DNA from: an uncultured Allomuricauda sp.
GTDB taxonomy: Bacteria; Bacteroidota; Bacteroidia; Flavobacteriales; Flavobacteriaceae
Direction of reading: 5' to 3'
NCBI RefSeq assembly: GCF_937884665.1
Contig: NZ_CAKZYF010000123.1
Span: 1-58,150, forward strand
Length of the DNA stretch: 58,150 nucleotides
Shown: positions 8,812-16,903 of the stretch, in pieces
Layout of the letters: every line of letters starts with the position of its first letter
How positions within the stretch are numbered: position 1 is the stretch's first letter
The notes under the pieces: generated by a model
Told to the model about the DNA's origin: nothing
The model's database searches: none
What the model saw: only the letters and a program-made list of their open reading frames with translations
Translations under genes and position numbers: made by a program

Positions 8812-8844
8812 AGTGTAGGGAATGGTTGAAATAAAAAGTCCAAA

Positions 8845-9723
8845 ATGAAAAGTGTCGCTAAAGGTACCTATGAGGAAGTTTTGATTGAAGATGGATTCTA
8901 TGTCCTGAAGATTCAAAATGATACGGAAGATAAAGCGTTGGTGGAAAGGGAAATAGATAGTTCCTTTGTTCAGTTCCATTTTTGTTTGAAGGGCAGTTCC
9001 CAATTTCTTTTCAATCAAGGAAGTTATCAATTGGCGGTTACGGAGGAGAATTCGCTGTTACTTTACAATACGCAGAAAGATTTACCATTAAACCTCATAT
9101 TACAACCGAATTCCTGGTTGCTTTCCGTCGTGATGACAATTCGCAAATTTCACTCCTTGTTTTCCTCTGAGGCGGGCTATATCCCTTTTTTAAGTGATGA
9201 TTTTGCAGAAAAAAAATATTACTCACAAGAGGTGGTCTCACCCGCAATTGCGGTGGTGTTAAGTCAGCTGATGAGCTACAACCTCCATCCTTTTATGAAG
9301 GAACTCTACTTAAAGGGCAAGGTGTACGAGTTAATTTCCCTATACTTCAACAAAGCCCAAGATGCAGATTTGGAACAGTGCCCTTTTTTGGCCGATGAGG
9401 ACAATGTTCGAAGAATTAAGATGGCCAAAGAAATAATAATCGCCCGTATGTCCGAACCTCCTACTTTATCAGAACTTTCCGAAGAAATAGGTCTTAGCTT
9501 AAAAAAGTTGAAAGAAGGGTTCAAGCAGATTTACGGAGATTCGGTTTTCGGTTTTCTTTTTGATTATAAAATGGATTATGCTCGAAAAATGTTGGAAACG
9601 GGCAAGCACAACGTTAATGAGGTCGGCCTAAAAGTAGGATATAGCACAGCCAGTCATTTTATAGCTTCCTTTAAAAAGAAATATGGAACTACGCCTAAAA
9701 AATATTTATCTTCAACGGTGTAA
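8845..9723 (+). CDS. AraC family transcriptional regulator divergent from the heme operon
   Basis: 292 residues. The N-terminal 180 residues form a probable ligand-sensing beta domain (VQFHFCLKGSSQFLFNQGSYQL). The C-terminal AraC/XylS double helix-turn-helix covers about 195-290. Its first helix-turn-helix is TLSELSEEIGLSLKKLKEGF; the second carries the signature VNEVGLKVGYSTASHFIASFKKKYGTTPKKY, split here by several residues. It is transcribed away from hemA, downstream of a Fur/Irr-like palindrome, and is followed 11 nt later by a ThuA gene; hemH lies about 1.9 kb further on. Regulators of this kind commonly sit near hemA/hemH in Flavobacteriia, so control of heme or iron genes is likely but inferred. 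Confidence 0.9.
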   Translation: MKSVAKGTYEEVLIEDGFYVLKIQNDTEDKALVEREIDSSFVQFHFCLKGSSQFLFNQGSYQLAVTEENSLLLYNTQKDLPLNLILQPNSWLLSVVMTIRKFHSLFSSEAGYIPFLSDDFAEKKYYSQEVVSPAIAVVLSQLMSYNLHPFMKELYLKGKVYELISLYFNKAQDADLEQCPFLADEDNVRRIKMAKEIIIARMSEPPTLSELSEEIGLSLKKLKEGFKQIYGDSVFGFLFDYKMDYARKMLETGKHNVNEVGLKVGYSTASHFIASFKKKYGTTPKKYLSSTV

Positions 9724-9734
9724 ACCTGAACCAA

Positions 9735-10493
9735 ATGAAATTTACCACAGTTTTCCTGTTTATTTTTGGACTTACTTTTTTTGCGTTTTCACAAGAAAAT
9801 AAGGAGACAGAAAAAGAAGGGGTGAAGACACCTGATTTCGTCCTGGCGTTCACTAAAACCTCTGGATATCGGCACAAATCCATAGAAAAAGGGGTCCATA
9901 CCCTAAGACAACTTGGTCGGAAAAATGGATTTATTGTGCTTCAAACAGAGACTTCTGAAGATTTTAACGCCGAGAATCTCAAAAATTATAAGTTGGTCGT
10001 TTTCTTGAGCACTACCCAAAATGTTTTGAATGACCAACAACAACGGGTTTTTGAAAACTATATCAAATCAGGGGGCAGTTTTTTGGGAATTCATGCTGCT
10101 ACGGATACAGAATATGATTGGCCCTGGTATGGTAAATTGGTAGGTGCTTATTTTGACGGCCATCCCAATGACCCAAATATTCGGGATGCAAAAATTGATG
10201 TTATGGTCAAGGACCATCCCGCTACGGAACATCTAAATAATTCTTGGAGCCGAAGGGATGAGTGGTACAATTATAAAAATCTAAACCCTAATATCACAGT
10301 GCTGTTAAATCTGGATGAAAACAGTTATGAGGGCGGGACAAACGGTGATAAGCATCCCATAGCATGGTACCATGAATTTGATGGAGGTAGAGCTTTTTAC
10401 ACGGGTGGAGGCCACACCAAAGCCTCATTTGATGAACCTGATTTTAGGCAACATTTGTTAGGGGGTATTTTGTGGTGCCTGGGAAGAGAATAG
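9735..10493 (+). CDS. Secreted ThuA domain protein
   Basis: 252 residues with a clear signal peptide (about 1-19, ending FFAFSQ). The rest is a glutamine-amidotransferase-like ThuA fold: FVLAFTKTSGYRHKSIE, then GGSFLGIHAATDTEYDW and PIAWYHEFDGGRAFYTGGGH. ThuA proteins are found in trehalose and other sugar-utilisation loci, and their biochemical role is unsettled. The exported form is common in Bacteroidota. It begins 11 nt after the AraC regulator stop and so is probably in the same transcript. Its 3' end overlaps the convergent DUF1460 gene by 36 nt. Confidence 0.9.
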   Translation: MKFTTVFLFIFGLTFFAFSQENKETEKEGVKTPDFVLAFTKTSGYRHKSIEKGVHTLRQLGRKNGFIVLQTETSEDFNAENLKNYKLVVFLSTTQNVLNDQQQRVFENYIKSGGSFLGIHAATDTEYDWPWYGKLVGAYFDGHPNDPNIRDAKIDVMVKDHPATEHLNNSWSRRDEWYNYKNLNPNITVLLNLDENSYEGGTNGDKHPIAWYHEFDGGRAFYTGGGHTKASFDEPDFRQHLLGGILWCLGRE

Positions 10494-11345
10494 GGTAGGT
10501 CTCGCCACTATAATCCCGATATTGTTTTTTATTTTTTCCAAATAATCCGTCAAGGGTTGCTCGGTTATGGCAACACTCCCTGAAATTGAAGCATGCAAAA
10601 GATGAATCCGGTCATTCACGCGTACAGCAATTCCCGTATGTGTTACGTCAAGTCCTTTAATGGAAGTAGCCAAAGCGATAATATCCCCATTCTTCAGGTT
10701 GGGTTCTTGGTCTTTAATCTGTCGCTGAGGTAAAACACAGAGGGTTTCTTCAGCTATCTTCGATTCTATCTCGCGTATTTGTGCGAAGTTTGACTCATCA
10801 GCTAAATAAGGATAAAGTTCCCGATGCGTGCTCATAAAATCAATGGTTTTTTCTACGGTCTCTCCTCCTAGTCGAGAGGTGATATCTTGAACCAAACCTT
10901 TACTTTCATTATCTCTTATCCATTCTGTAAAATAATGTAAACGAGAGGGATATCCGTTCAATTTACCATTTCTATACCGAATGGTTTCTAGAGTTTTGAC
11001 AAAGGAACCCAGGGTCTTATCCCCGTTTTTTAATACAAGTGCGAAAGCCAATACATTTTCGACAAAGGTGGTACAGTCCATACCCCTTAAATTAATGACC
11101 AAGGTTTCCTTATTCCCAACCTCCAGTGTTTTTTCTATGTACGGTGTGCCTAGAAAGCTTTTAGCGATCGGGATTATGGTATTTCCATCAGCTTTTTCCG
11201 GTATTCGCTCCAATGCTGTAATTTTTGATTGAAACAAAAGACTGTCTTTAGAAGAACAGGTAATTTGTGCACCTAAAGAAGCAGTTACCATAAAAGCCGC
11301 CACCCAAAATATATATCGCCTTCTCTGTTTTTGAATCCTACGCAT
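10458..11345 (-). CDS. DUF1460 family cysteine peptidase/amidase-like protein
   Basis: 295 residues. The N-terminus is a basic stretch followed by a hydrophobic helix (about 11-26), suggesting export or anchoring. The DUF1460 core carries the expected NlpC/P60-like cysteine in LRGMDCTTFVENVLAFA (Cys91), the segment LHYFTEWIRDN, and a histidine in DVTHTGIAVRVNDRIHLLHAS. Members are predicted peptidoglycan amidases or peptidases in the periplasm. The 3' end overlaps the convergent ThuA gene by 36 nt. A 42-codon ORF lies 47 nt upstream in the same direction. Confidence 0.88.
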   Translation of the reverse strand: MRRIQKQRRRYIFWVAAFMVTASLGAQITCSSKDSLLFQSKITALERIPEKADGNTIIPIAKSFLGTPYIEKTLEVGNKETLVINLRGMDCTTFVENVLAFALVLKNGDKTLGSFVKTLETIRYRNGKLNGYPSRLHYFTEWIRDNESKGLVQDITSRLGGETVEKTIDFMSTHRELYPYLADESNFAQIREIESKIAEETLCVLPQRQIKDQEPNLKNGDIIALATSIKGLDVTHTGIAVRVNDRIHLLHASISGSVAITEQPLTDYLEKIKNNIGIIVARPTLFSSQAPQNTP

Positions 11346-11392
11346 TTACGTTCAAAAATACTTTAAAAATAGAACAGAATACAACCTTAGTT

Positions 11393-11521
11393 TTAAGGGC
11401 GCACGTAAGACAATCCTGCCGTCTGGTCCAAAGGAACATTGATAATACTTATTTCTGCATAATAAAGTTGTTTTAAAGATTCTGGTTCAATGCTGAACAA
11501 ATTGTATTTTTGTACATCCAT
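11393..11521 (-). CDS. Possible 42-residue hypothetical protein
   Basis: An ATG-initiated ORF with ordinary-looking composition (begins MDVQKYNLFSIEPES, ends TAGLSYVRP). It has no signal peptide or membrane helix and I do not recognise it. It lies 47 nt upstream of the DUF1460 gene on the same strand, so it could be the first gene of that transcript or a remnant. A perfect plus-strand -7 element, a candidate for hemH, lies inside its first codons, which lowers confidence that it is a real gene. Confidence 0.3.
   Translation of the reverse strand: MDVQKYNLFSIEPESLKQLYYAEISIINVPLDQTAGLSYVRP
11505..11512 (+). promoter_or_regulatory. Candidate -7 element for hemH
   Basis: TATTTTTG matches TAnnTTTG exactly. 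Transcription would begin near 11519 and give a leader of roughly 110 nt before the hemH ATG. A second, weaker element ending at 11597 would give a short leader instead. No good -33 TTTG was found. Confidence 0.35.
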
Positions 11522-11630
11522 TTATTGGCGTTTTCACTGTTTACAGAATACTTAGAACCGCTTAGCGATGGAAACCTAACCAATAGATTTTTATTTGAAC
11601 AACAGTACAACAAATAAAAATTTACATGCA

Positions 11631-12665
11631 ATGAAAAAAGGAGTCTTATTGGTCAACTTAGGTTCGCCCGACAGTCCTACGGCTAAAGATGTTAGGCCCT
11701 ATCTCGACGAGTTTTTGATGGATGAGCGCGTCATTGACGTAAATCCCATCCTCAGGAACATTCTTGTTAGGGGTATTATTTTGAATACACGGCCTAAGAA
11801 ATCTGCAAAGGCTTATGCAAAAATATGGTGGGAAGAGGGCTCTCCGCTCATTGTCATTTCGAAACGTTTTCAAAAAAAGGTTCAACAACTCTTGGATATT
11901 CCTGTAAGCTTGGGCATGAGGTACGGAAGCGGAAACATTAAAGAAGGCTTACAAGATTTAAAAAATCAAGGCGTGGAAGATGTACTTCTTGTTCCATTAT
12001 ATCCACATTATGCAATGTCTTCTTATGAAACAGTGGTGGTAAAGGCCATGGAAGACCAGAAAAAATACTTCCCCGAAATGAAAATGTCCGTGATGCCGGC
12101 TTTTTATGAAAATCCGGATTATATTAAAGTTCTGTCGACAAGTATCGCGGAAGGCCTTAAAGGATTTGAATATGATCATGTGCTGTTTTCATATCACGGG
12201 ATTCCAGAAAGGCATATCCGTAAATCAGACCCCACCAAATCCCATTGCAAGATTGACGGAAACTGCTGTTCTGCAAACTCTGTGGCGCATACCAAATGTT
12301 ACAGGCACCAATGTTTTGAAACCACCGCCTTGGTCAGAAACTATTTAGGATTACCTTCAGATAAAGTCAGTTCAAGTTTTCAATCGAGATTGGGTTCAGA
12401 TCCTTGGTTACGACCCTTTACGGACAAAGAATTTGAACGTCTGGCCGAGGAAGGAAAAACGCGTTTGGCGGTAATTACTCCAGCCTTTGTTTCTGACTGT
12501 TTGGAAACTCTTGAGGAAATCGCAATGGAAGGTGAAGAGGAATTCAAGGAGGCGGGCGGACAATCCTTCAAGCATATTCCTTGTCTGAACGATCGAGATG
12601 ATTGGGCCGAACTCATGGCGGAATGGGTGGTACAATGGCAAGAAAAGGCCATGATGCCCGCTTAA
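11631..12665 (+). CDS. hemH: Ferrochelatase
   Basis: Inserts Fe2+ into protoporphyrin IX. I chose the ATG at 11631, giving 344 residues beginning MKKGVLLVNLGSPDSP, because the upstream TTG at 11595 adds only an unconserved tail. The catalytic histidine is in FSYHGIPERH (His189), and LLVPLYPHYAMSSYETV is a family motif. A cysteine-rich insertion follows the catalytic loop, with Cys206, Cys212, Cys213, Cys223 and Cys228. This is the internal position used to hold a [2Fe-2S] cluster in one class of bacterial ferrochelatase (recalled from the literature). It is separated from the rest of the heme operon but on the same side as the AraC regulator. Confidence 0.96.
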   Translation: MKKGVLLVNLGSPDSPTAKDVRPYLDEFLMDERVIDVNPILRNILVRGIILNTRPKKSAKAYAKIWWEEGSPLIVISKRFQKKVQQLLDIPVSLGMRYGSGNIKEGLQDLKNQGVEDVLLVPLYPHYAMSSYETVVVKAMEDQKKYFPEMKMSVMPAFYENPDYIKVLSTSIAEGLKGFEYDHVLFSYHGIPERHIRKSDPTKSHCKIDGNCCSANSVAHTKCYRHQCFETTALVRNYLGLPSDKVSSSFQSRLGSDPWLRPFTDKEFERLAEEGKTRLAVITPAFVSDCLETLEEIAMEGEEEFKEAGGQSFKHIPCLNDRDDWAELMAEWVVQWQEKAMMPA

Positions 12666-12737
12666 TGCAAGTGAAGGAAAAGTATCCAAGAACAGCTTCT
12701 GCTAACATAGCCTTTTTGGTTTAGGTATCTTGCTTTT

Positions 12738-14120
12738 ATGGCCAAAGCAACTTCAGGGGAACTCGGGACGGCATCCATAGGTAAATTACTTATCAAACAA
12801 GCAGTTCCTGCCTCCGTTGGGATTCTCGTTATGTCCCTTAACGTTCTTGTCGATTCCATCTTTGTGGGCAATTGGATCGGTTCCATCGCCATCGCAGCTA
12901 TTAATGTAGTGCTTCCAGTGTCCTTTTTTATCGCGGCCCTTGGGATGGCCATCGGTATTGGGGGTTCCAGTATTATCTCACGGGCCCTCGGTTCTGGGAA
13001 TATGGAAAAAGCCCTAAAAACCTTTGGCAACCAAATCACGCTGACCCTTTTGGTCACAATCACCATGGTTGTCCTTGGATTGTTGTTCGTCAATGACCTA
13101 ATTCCTGCTTTTGGAGGTAAAGGGGCCATTTTTGAACCTGCGAAAATCTATTATGTCATTGTGCTATATGGAGTACCCTTTCTGGCGCTCTGTATGATGG
13201 GGAATACGGTAATCCGGGCTGAAGGTAAGCCCAAATTTGCAATGATTGCCATGATAATTCCCTCTGTGGGCAACTTGTTTCTGGATTACATTTTCATTTA
13301 TGTTCTTGATTGGGGCATGCATGGCGCTGCCTGGGCCACCACAGCAGGATATCTTCTTTGTTTTTCGTATATCGTGTCCTTTTTTCTTTCTAAAAATTCT
13401 GAACTTAAAATCGGTTTTGCCCATTTTCAGTTGGATAATGGTATTCTAAAGGAAATAGGGGCCCTGGGATTCGTGACTTTGGCGAGACAAGCTGTAACCA
13501 GTGTCATCTATCTCTTACTGAACAATATCCTATTTGGATTGGGAGGAGAAGCTTTGGTGGCATCCTACGCCATAGTTGGTCGAATGTTGATGTTTGCACT
13601 ATTTCCAGTTTTTGGGGTAACCCAAGGTTTCTTGCCGATTGCAGGCTTTAACTACGGTGCCGGGCTATACCATCGCGTAAAAGAATCCATATACACTGCC
13701 ATTACTTATGCTGCTTTGGTAGCTACACTGGTTTTTGTACTATTGATGGTCTTTCCAGAGTTTTTTACGGATCTCTTTCTCAGTAATAGAACAGATTTAC
13801 CGGAATCTGAACTACGTACCAATGCATTTGTCATGGAGCATACCCCAACAGCCATTCGGTTGGTATTCGCCGCTACACCCATTATTGCGCTTCAGTTGAT
13901 AGGTGCAGCTTATTTCCAGGCAGTGGGAAAGGCGGTACCTGCTCTTTTGCTGACACTGACGCGTCAGGGTTTCTTTTTTATCCCATTAATTCTTTTGTTG
14001 CCCAAATTTTTTGGGGAACTGGGAGTCTGGTTGTCTTTTTCCATAGCAGATGTACTGTCCACAATAGTTACTGGAGCATATTTGCGCAAAGAGATAAAAA
14101 CTAAGTTAGAAACCAATTGA
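12738..14120 (+). CDS. MATE family multidrug efflux transporter
   Basis: 460 residues with about 12 predicted transmembrane helices in two related halves. The N-terminus GKLLIKQAVPASVGILVMSL and the segment IGIGGSSIISRALGSGN are typical of MATE proteins (NorM/MepA type). Substrates exported with Na+ or H+ antiport are not predictable here. It follows hemH by 72 nt without an obvious terminator, so weak co-transcription is possible. It converges on the small NTF2-like gene, 9 nt between stops. Confidence 0.93.
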   Translation: MAKATSGELGTASIGKLLIKQAVPASVGILVMSLNVLVDSIFVGNWIGSIAIAAINVVLPVSFFIAALGMAIGIGGSSIISRALGSGNMEKALKTFGNQITLTLLVTITMVVLGLLFVNDLIPAFGGKGAIFEPAKIYYVIVLYGVPFLALCMMGNTVIRAEGKPKFAMIAMIIPSVGNLFLDYIFIYVLDWGMHGAAWATTAGYLLCFSYIVSFFLSKNSELKIGFAHFQLDNGILKEIGALGFVTLARQAVTSVIYLLLNNILFGLGGEALVASYAIVGRMLMFALFPVFGVTQGFLPIAGFNYGAGLYHRVKESIYTAITYAALVATLVFVLLMVFPEFFTDLFLSNRTDLPESELRTNAFVMEHTPTAIRLVFAATPIIALQLIGAAYFQAVGKAVPALLLTLTRQGFFFIPLILLLPKFFGELGVWLSFSIADVLSTIVTGAYLRKEIKTKLETN

Positions 14121-14129
14121 CCGCAAGAA

Positions 14130-14555
14130 TCATTTTGGCATCAATGTAGCGGCTTTACTTATAATTTTCCACTTCCCTGATAGCTTCTTCAAAAGAAAAA
14201 TGTCCACAAAATGCATGTTTCGGCTTGGAATTCTGATTTCAGCTTTCGCCATGGCAATGTCGTTTGATCGATTTATGGTGAGAATCTTTCCCTCACGGCC
14301 ATTGAATTCCCCTTTTTCCCTGTTTTGGAAAAGGGCTGCATACTCTTTCGGGGATAAAACCCAGAGTTCTTGGTCTTTCTTGGATAGAAACAGATCAGCT
14401 TCTTCATAAAACGCAGATTGAATGCGTTCAGGATTATTGTAGGAGGAGCCCTCTAAATAACTTTGAAGTGTTTCACGAATTTTGCCTTCTTCGGATTGGG
14501 AAAGTAAAGAAAATGTTATTAGAAACGTTGCGAATGTCAAAAGATTGATTTTCAT
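14130..14555 (-). CDS. Exported NTF2/SnoaL-like protein
   Basis: 141 residues with a signal peptide (about 1-19, ending FSLLSQ). The mature part has the cone-shaped NTF2-like pattern: an initial helix IRETLQSYLEGSSYNNPERIQSAF, split by loops, followed by beta strands ending FLLKKLSGKWKIISKAATLMPK. It resembles the putative lumazine-binding/DUF4440 group, for which no single function holds. Its start overlaps the stop of the sugar dehydrogenase gene by 4 nt, so the two are one transcript, translationally coupled. Confidence 0.8.
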   Translation of the reverse strand: MKINLLTFATFLITFSLLSQSEEGKIRETLQSYLEGSSYNNPERIQSAFYEEADLFLSKKDQELWVLSPKEYAALFQNREKGEFNGREGKILTINRSNDIAMAKAEIRIPSRNMHFVDIFLLKKLSGKWKIISKAATLMPK

Positions 14556-15736
14556 AATTTGGATTTAGTACTTTCTTGCTGTTTTATTTGAATTATTTTT
14601 CCGTTGTCCTCGTCCGTAAGGATGTATAGTTTTCCGTCTGGGCTTTGTCTTACTTTCCGGATACGGACCCTATCATCAATAAATAGCTCTTCAGCACTTT
14701 TAATGGTTTCACCCTCGATATGAAATCGCCAGAGACTACCTCGGGACAGTCCTGGAACAAACAGACTGTTTTTCCAGTGTGGAAATTCTTCGCCAGTATA
14801 AAAGGTGAGTCCGGTGGGAGCAACGGTATGTGGCCAAAACCAAACGGGTGGTGCAAATAGTACCCCTTCAAGTTCAGGAGGGGTATAATCGTTGCTTCTA
14901 AGTTTTCCTGAAGTTACATTGGGCCACCCATAGTTTGCACCTCCTTTTAAAATGTTTATCTCATCGCCCTGAATGGTACCGTGCTCACTAAACCAAAGGG
15001 TATTGGAATTGGGTTGAACGGCTATCCCCTGTGCTGCACGTATGCCCAGGGCATAGAGTCCAGGAACTGCGTCTGGCCCAAAATCTGGATTGTCCGCTGG
15101 GATACTTCCGTCATCGTCAAAACGATAGATTTTTCCACGTTTATCGGTTACATCCTGGGCAATTGGGAGAGGAGGTTCGTCCCGTTCCCAAAAAAGGCGT
15201 TCTCCTACAGTAATATATAGTTTTCCATCAGCGCCAAAGGTCATGCCCCCACCGTAGTGATAATATTCCCTAGTATAGGGACGGGCTTCAAGGATGGTTT
15301 TATGTTGGAACAAAGAGTCATTTTTTAATTGGGCCCGTATTACTTTGGTAGTTGTGCCCAGTTTTGGGATTTTAGCAGTATAAGCCACATATACCCACGA
15401 ATTCCTCTTAAAATTGGGGTGAAGGAGCACTTCAAAAATCCCTGAGTTGTCACCCGTATGAATGGCGCGTATGCTATCGGTCAGGTCTTTGGGAAAACCT
15501 TGGATAATATGCTTTTGTTTGGAACTTAAATTTACCCTCAGCAAATCCCCATCCTTTTCGGAAACCAACGCTTCGTCCTCAGATAAAAAGGCAATACTCC
15601 AGGGGTGGTTCAGACTGTCCAGGACAATTTTCTTTTCAGGGAGGGGAAATATGGTTTCAGTAGAACCACTTTTTCGTTGGTTCTGTGTGCAGGCCATAAA
15701 TAACAGGACGAGAGGGACAATCAGCTTTTGCATCAT
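14552..15736 (-). CDS. PQQ-dependent sugar dehydrogenase-type lipoprotein
   Basis: 394 residues. The N-terminus is a lipoprotein signal with lipobox LFMAC (Cys16). The rest is a six-bladed glucose/sorbosone dehydrogenase propeller: HPWSIAFLSEDEALV, HYGGGMTFGADGKLYITVGE, LWFSEHGTIQGDEINIL and GGANYGWPNVTSG. Family members oxidise aldoses to lactones in the periplasm with PQQ. I did not see PQQ-synthesis genes in the window. A lactonase-type lipoprotein is encoded 1.2 kb away on the opposite strand, which could hydrolyse the product (inference). Confidence 0.9.
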   Translation of the reverse strand: MMQKLIVPLVLLFMACTQNQRKSGSTETIFPLPEKKIVLDSLNHPWSIAFLSEDEALVSEKDGDLLRVNLSSKQKHIIQGFPKDLTDSIRAIHTGDNSGIFEVLLHPNFKRNSWVYVAYTAKIPKLGTTTKVIRAQLKNDSLFQHKTILEARPYTREYYHYGGGMTFGADGKLYITVGERLFWERDEPPLPIAQDVTDKRGKIYRFDDDGSIPADNPDFGPDAVPGLYALGIRAAQGIAVQPNSNTLWFSEHGTIQGDEINILKGGANYGWPNVTSGKLRSNDYTPPELEGVLFAPPVWFWPHTVAPTGLTFYTGEEFPHWKNSLFVPGLSRGSLWRFHIEGETIKSAEELFIDDRVRIRKVRQSPDGKLYILTDEDNGKIIQIKQQESTKSKL

Positions 15737-15809
15737 TCGTGTTTTCCACGAAGAAAGCCAAAGGCTAATTTTTAAGCTTTAAAAAACATGATTCTTAAAA
15801 AGAAAAAGT

Positions 15810-16823
15810 TTAGGTGCTCCCAAATTCATTTCGATACTGGGAGGGAGTGCGTTTGGTTTTGGCCTTGAAGGCAAGATTAAAGGAAGTAATGTTTCCAAAA
15901 CCGCAATCATAGGCTACGGAAAGAATTTTCTCATTCCGATATTTTGGGTCTATCAATAAAGATTTTGCCTTTTCTATGCGATGACTCGTAACGAGGTCCG
16001 AGAAATTTTTCTGCTCATTCTCATTAATGGCTTGAGATAACTTTCTTGGAGACACGTTCAACCGTTTGGATAAGGTTTCCAACGTAATGGAATTATCCAA
16101 ATACACTTCTTCTTCCGTAAAAAGTTTCTTTAAGGAAAGTATCAACGCCTGGGATTTGGATTTATCCAAATTTGAGGAACTGTATTTTCCCAACTGAAAG
16201 GCATGCTTTTGAAGGAAAAGGAAGGAAAAAATGTAAATCAACAATGAAAAAAATAAGGCCCCTCCAATGTAAAAAGAGAACAGACCGCTAAGATGTCCCA
16301 TGTAGAATAGCCAAATTAGTGATACCCCGATAACAAGGTTTCGGTACCATTTTGCCGGTTGATTTCGCAAAACGGACCAATTCTTTGCCAGAAGGACAAA
16401 TGCAAGACCCAAATAAACGGCCAGATGTAAAAACACCAAAATATAAACCAGGTAAGCGGTGGTGCTCCCATCATTTAGGATACCCCATGAGAATATCGCG
16501 AAAAAGGTAAAAGGGAGAAAATGAAAATATTCTTTTGGAAGCAAAAACTTCTTGGACATCAGTAGGGTCTTACCATAAAACCATATAGAAGGTCCGGTCA
16601 ATAAAATCCCGGAGAGCCCCAAGTTTCGCTGCCAAGGCTCTAAATCCAGGTAAACATTGAGCACAGATTTTCCAATACGAAGGGTAAGTCCTAAAATAGT
16701 AAGTGCAAGAAATACATTGGATTTTCTGTTTCCCTTCCTCAATGTCAAATGATAGATTGACAGGAACAGGGATAGCGCCACGCCCAAACAACTTATAACC
16801 AATATTACTGAGTCTTCGGCCAT
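15810..16823 (-). CDS. Membrane-anchored AraC-type regulator
   Basis: 337 residues. The first roughly 210 residues hold about six to seven hydrophobic helices. The C-terminal 110 residues are an AraC helix-turn-helix domain (LSKRLNVSPRKLSQAINENE, then VAYDCGFGNITSFNLAFKAK and RTPSQYRNEF). This fusion of a multi-helix membrane sensor to an AraC domain is common in Bacteroidota. It is divergent from the lactonase gene with 80 nt between starts, so that gene is the natural first candidate for its target. Confidence 0.9.
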   Translation of the reverse strand: MAEDSVILVISCLGVALSLFLSIYHLTLRKGNRKSNVFLALTILGLTLRIGKSVLNVYLDLEPWQRNLGLSGILLTGPSIWFYGKTLLMSKKFLLPKEYFHFLPFTFFAIFSWGILNDGSTTAYLVYILVFLHLAVYLGLAFVLLAKNWSVLRNQPAKWYRNLVIGVSLIWLFYMGHLSGLFSFYIGGALFFSLLIYIFSFLFLQKHAFQLGKYSSSNLDKSKSQALILSLKKLFTEEEVYLDNSITLETLSKRLNVSPRKLSQAINENEQKNFSDLVTSHRIEKAKSLLIDPKYRNEKILSVAYDCGFGNITSFNLAFKAKTKRTPSQYRNEFGST

Positions 16824-16903
16824 TTGTCAAAAATAGGAAGAAGGGGGCAAAAAAATCTACAAGTCATATTTAGTTGTTACTTTTAGCAAAAGACCTAACA
16901 CGT

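Noticed and set aside
11595..11630. TTG extension of ferrochelatase
   Set aside because: The ATG at 11631 begins the conserved MKKGVLLVNLGSP start, and the extension is unconserved-looking.
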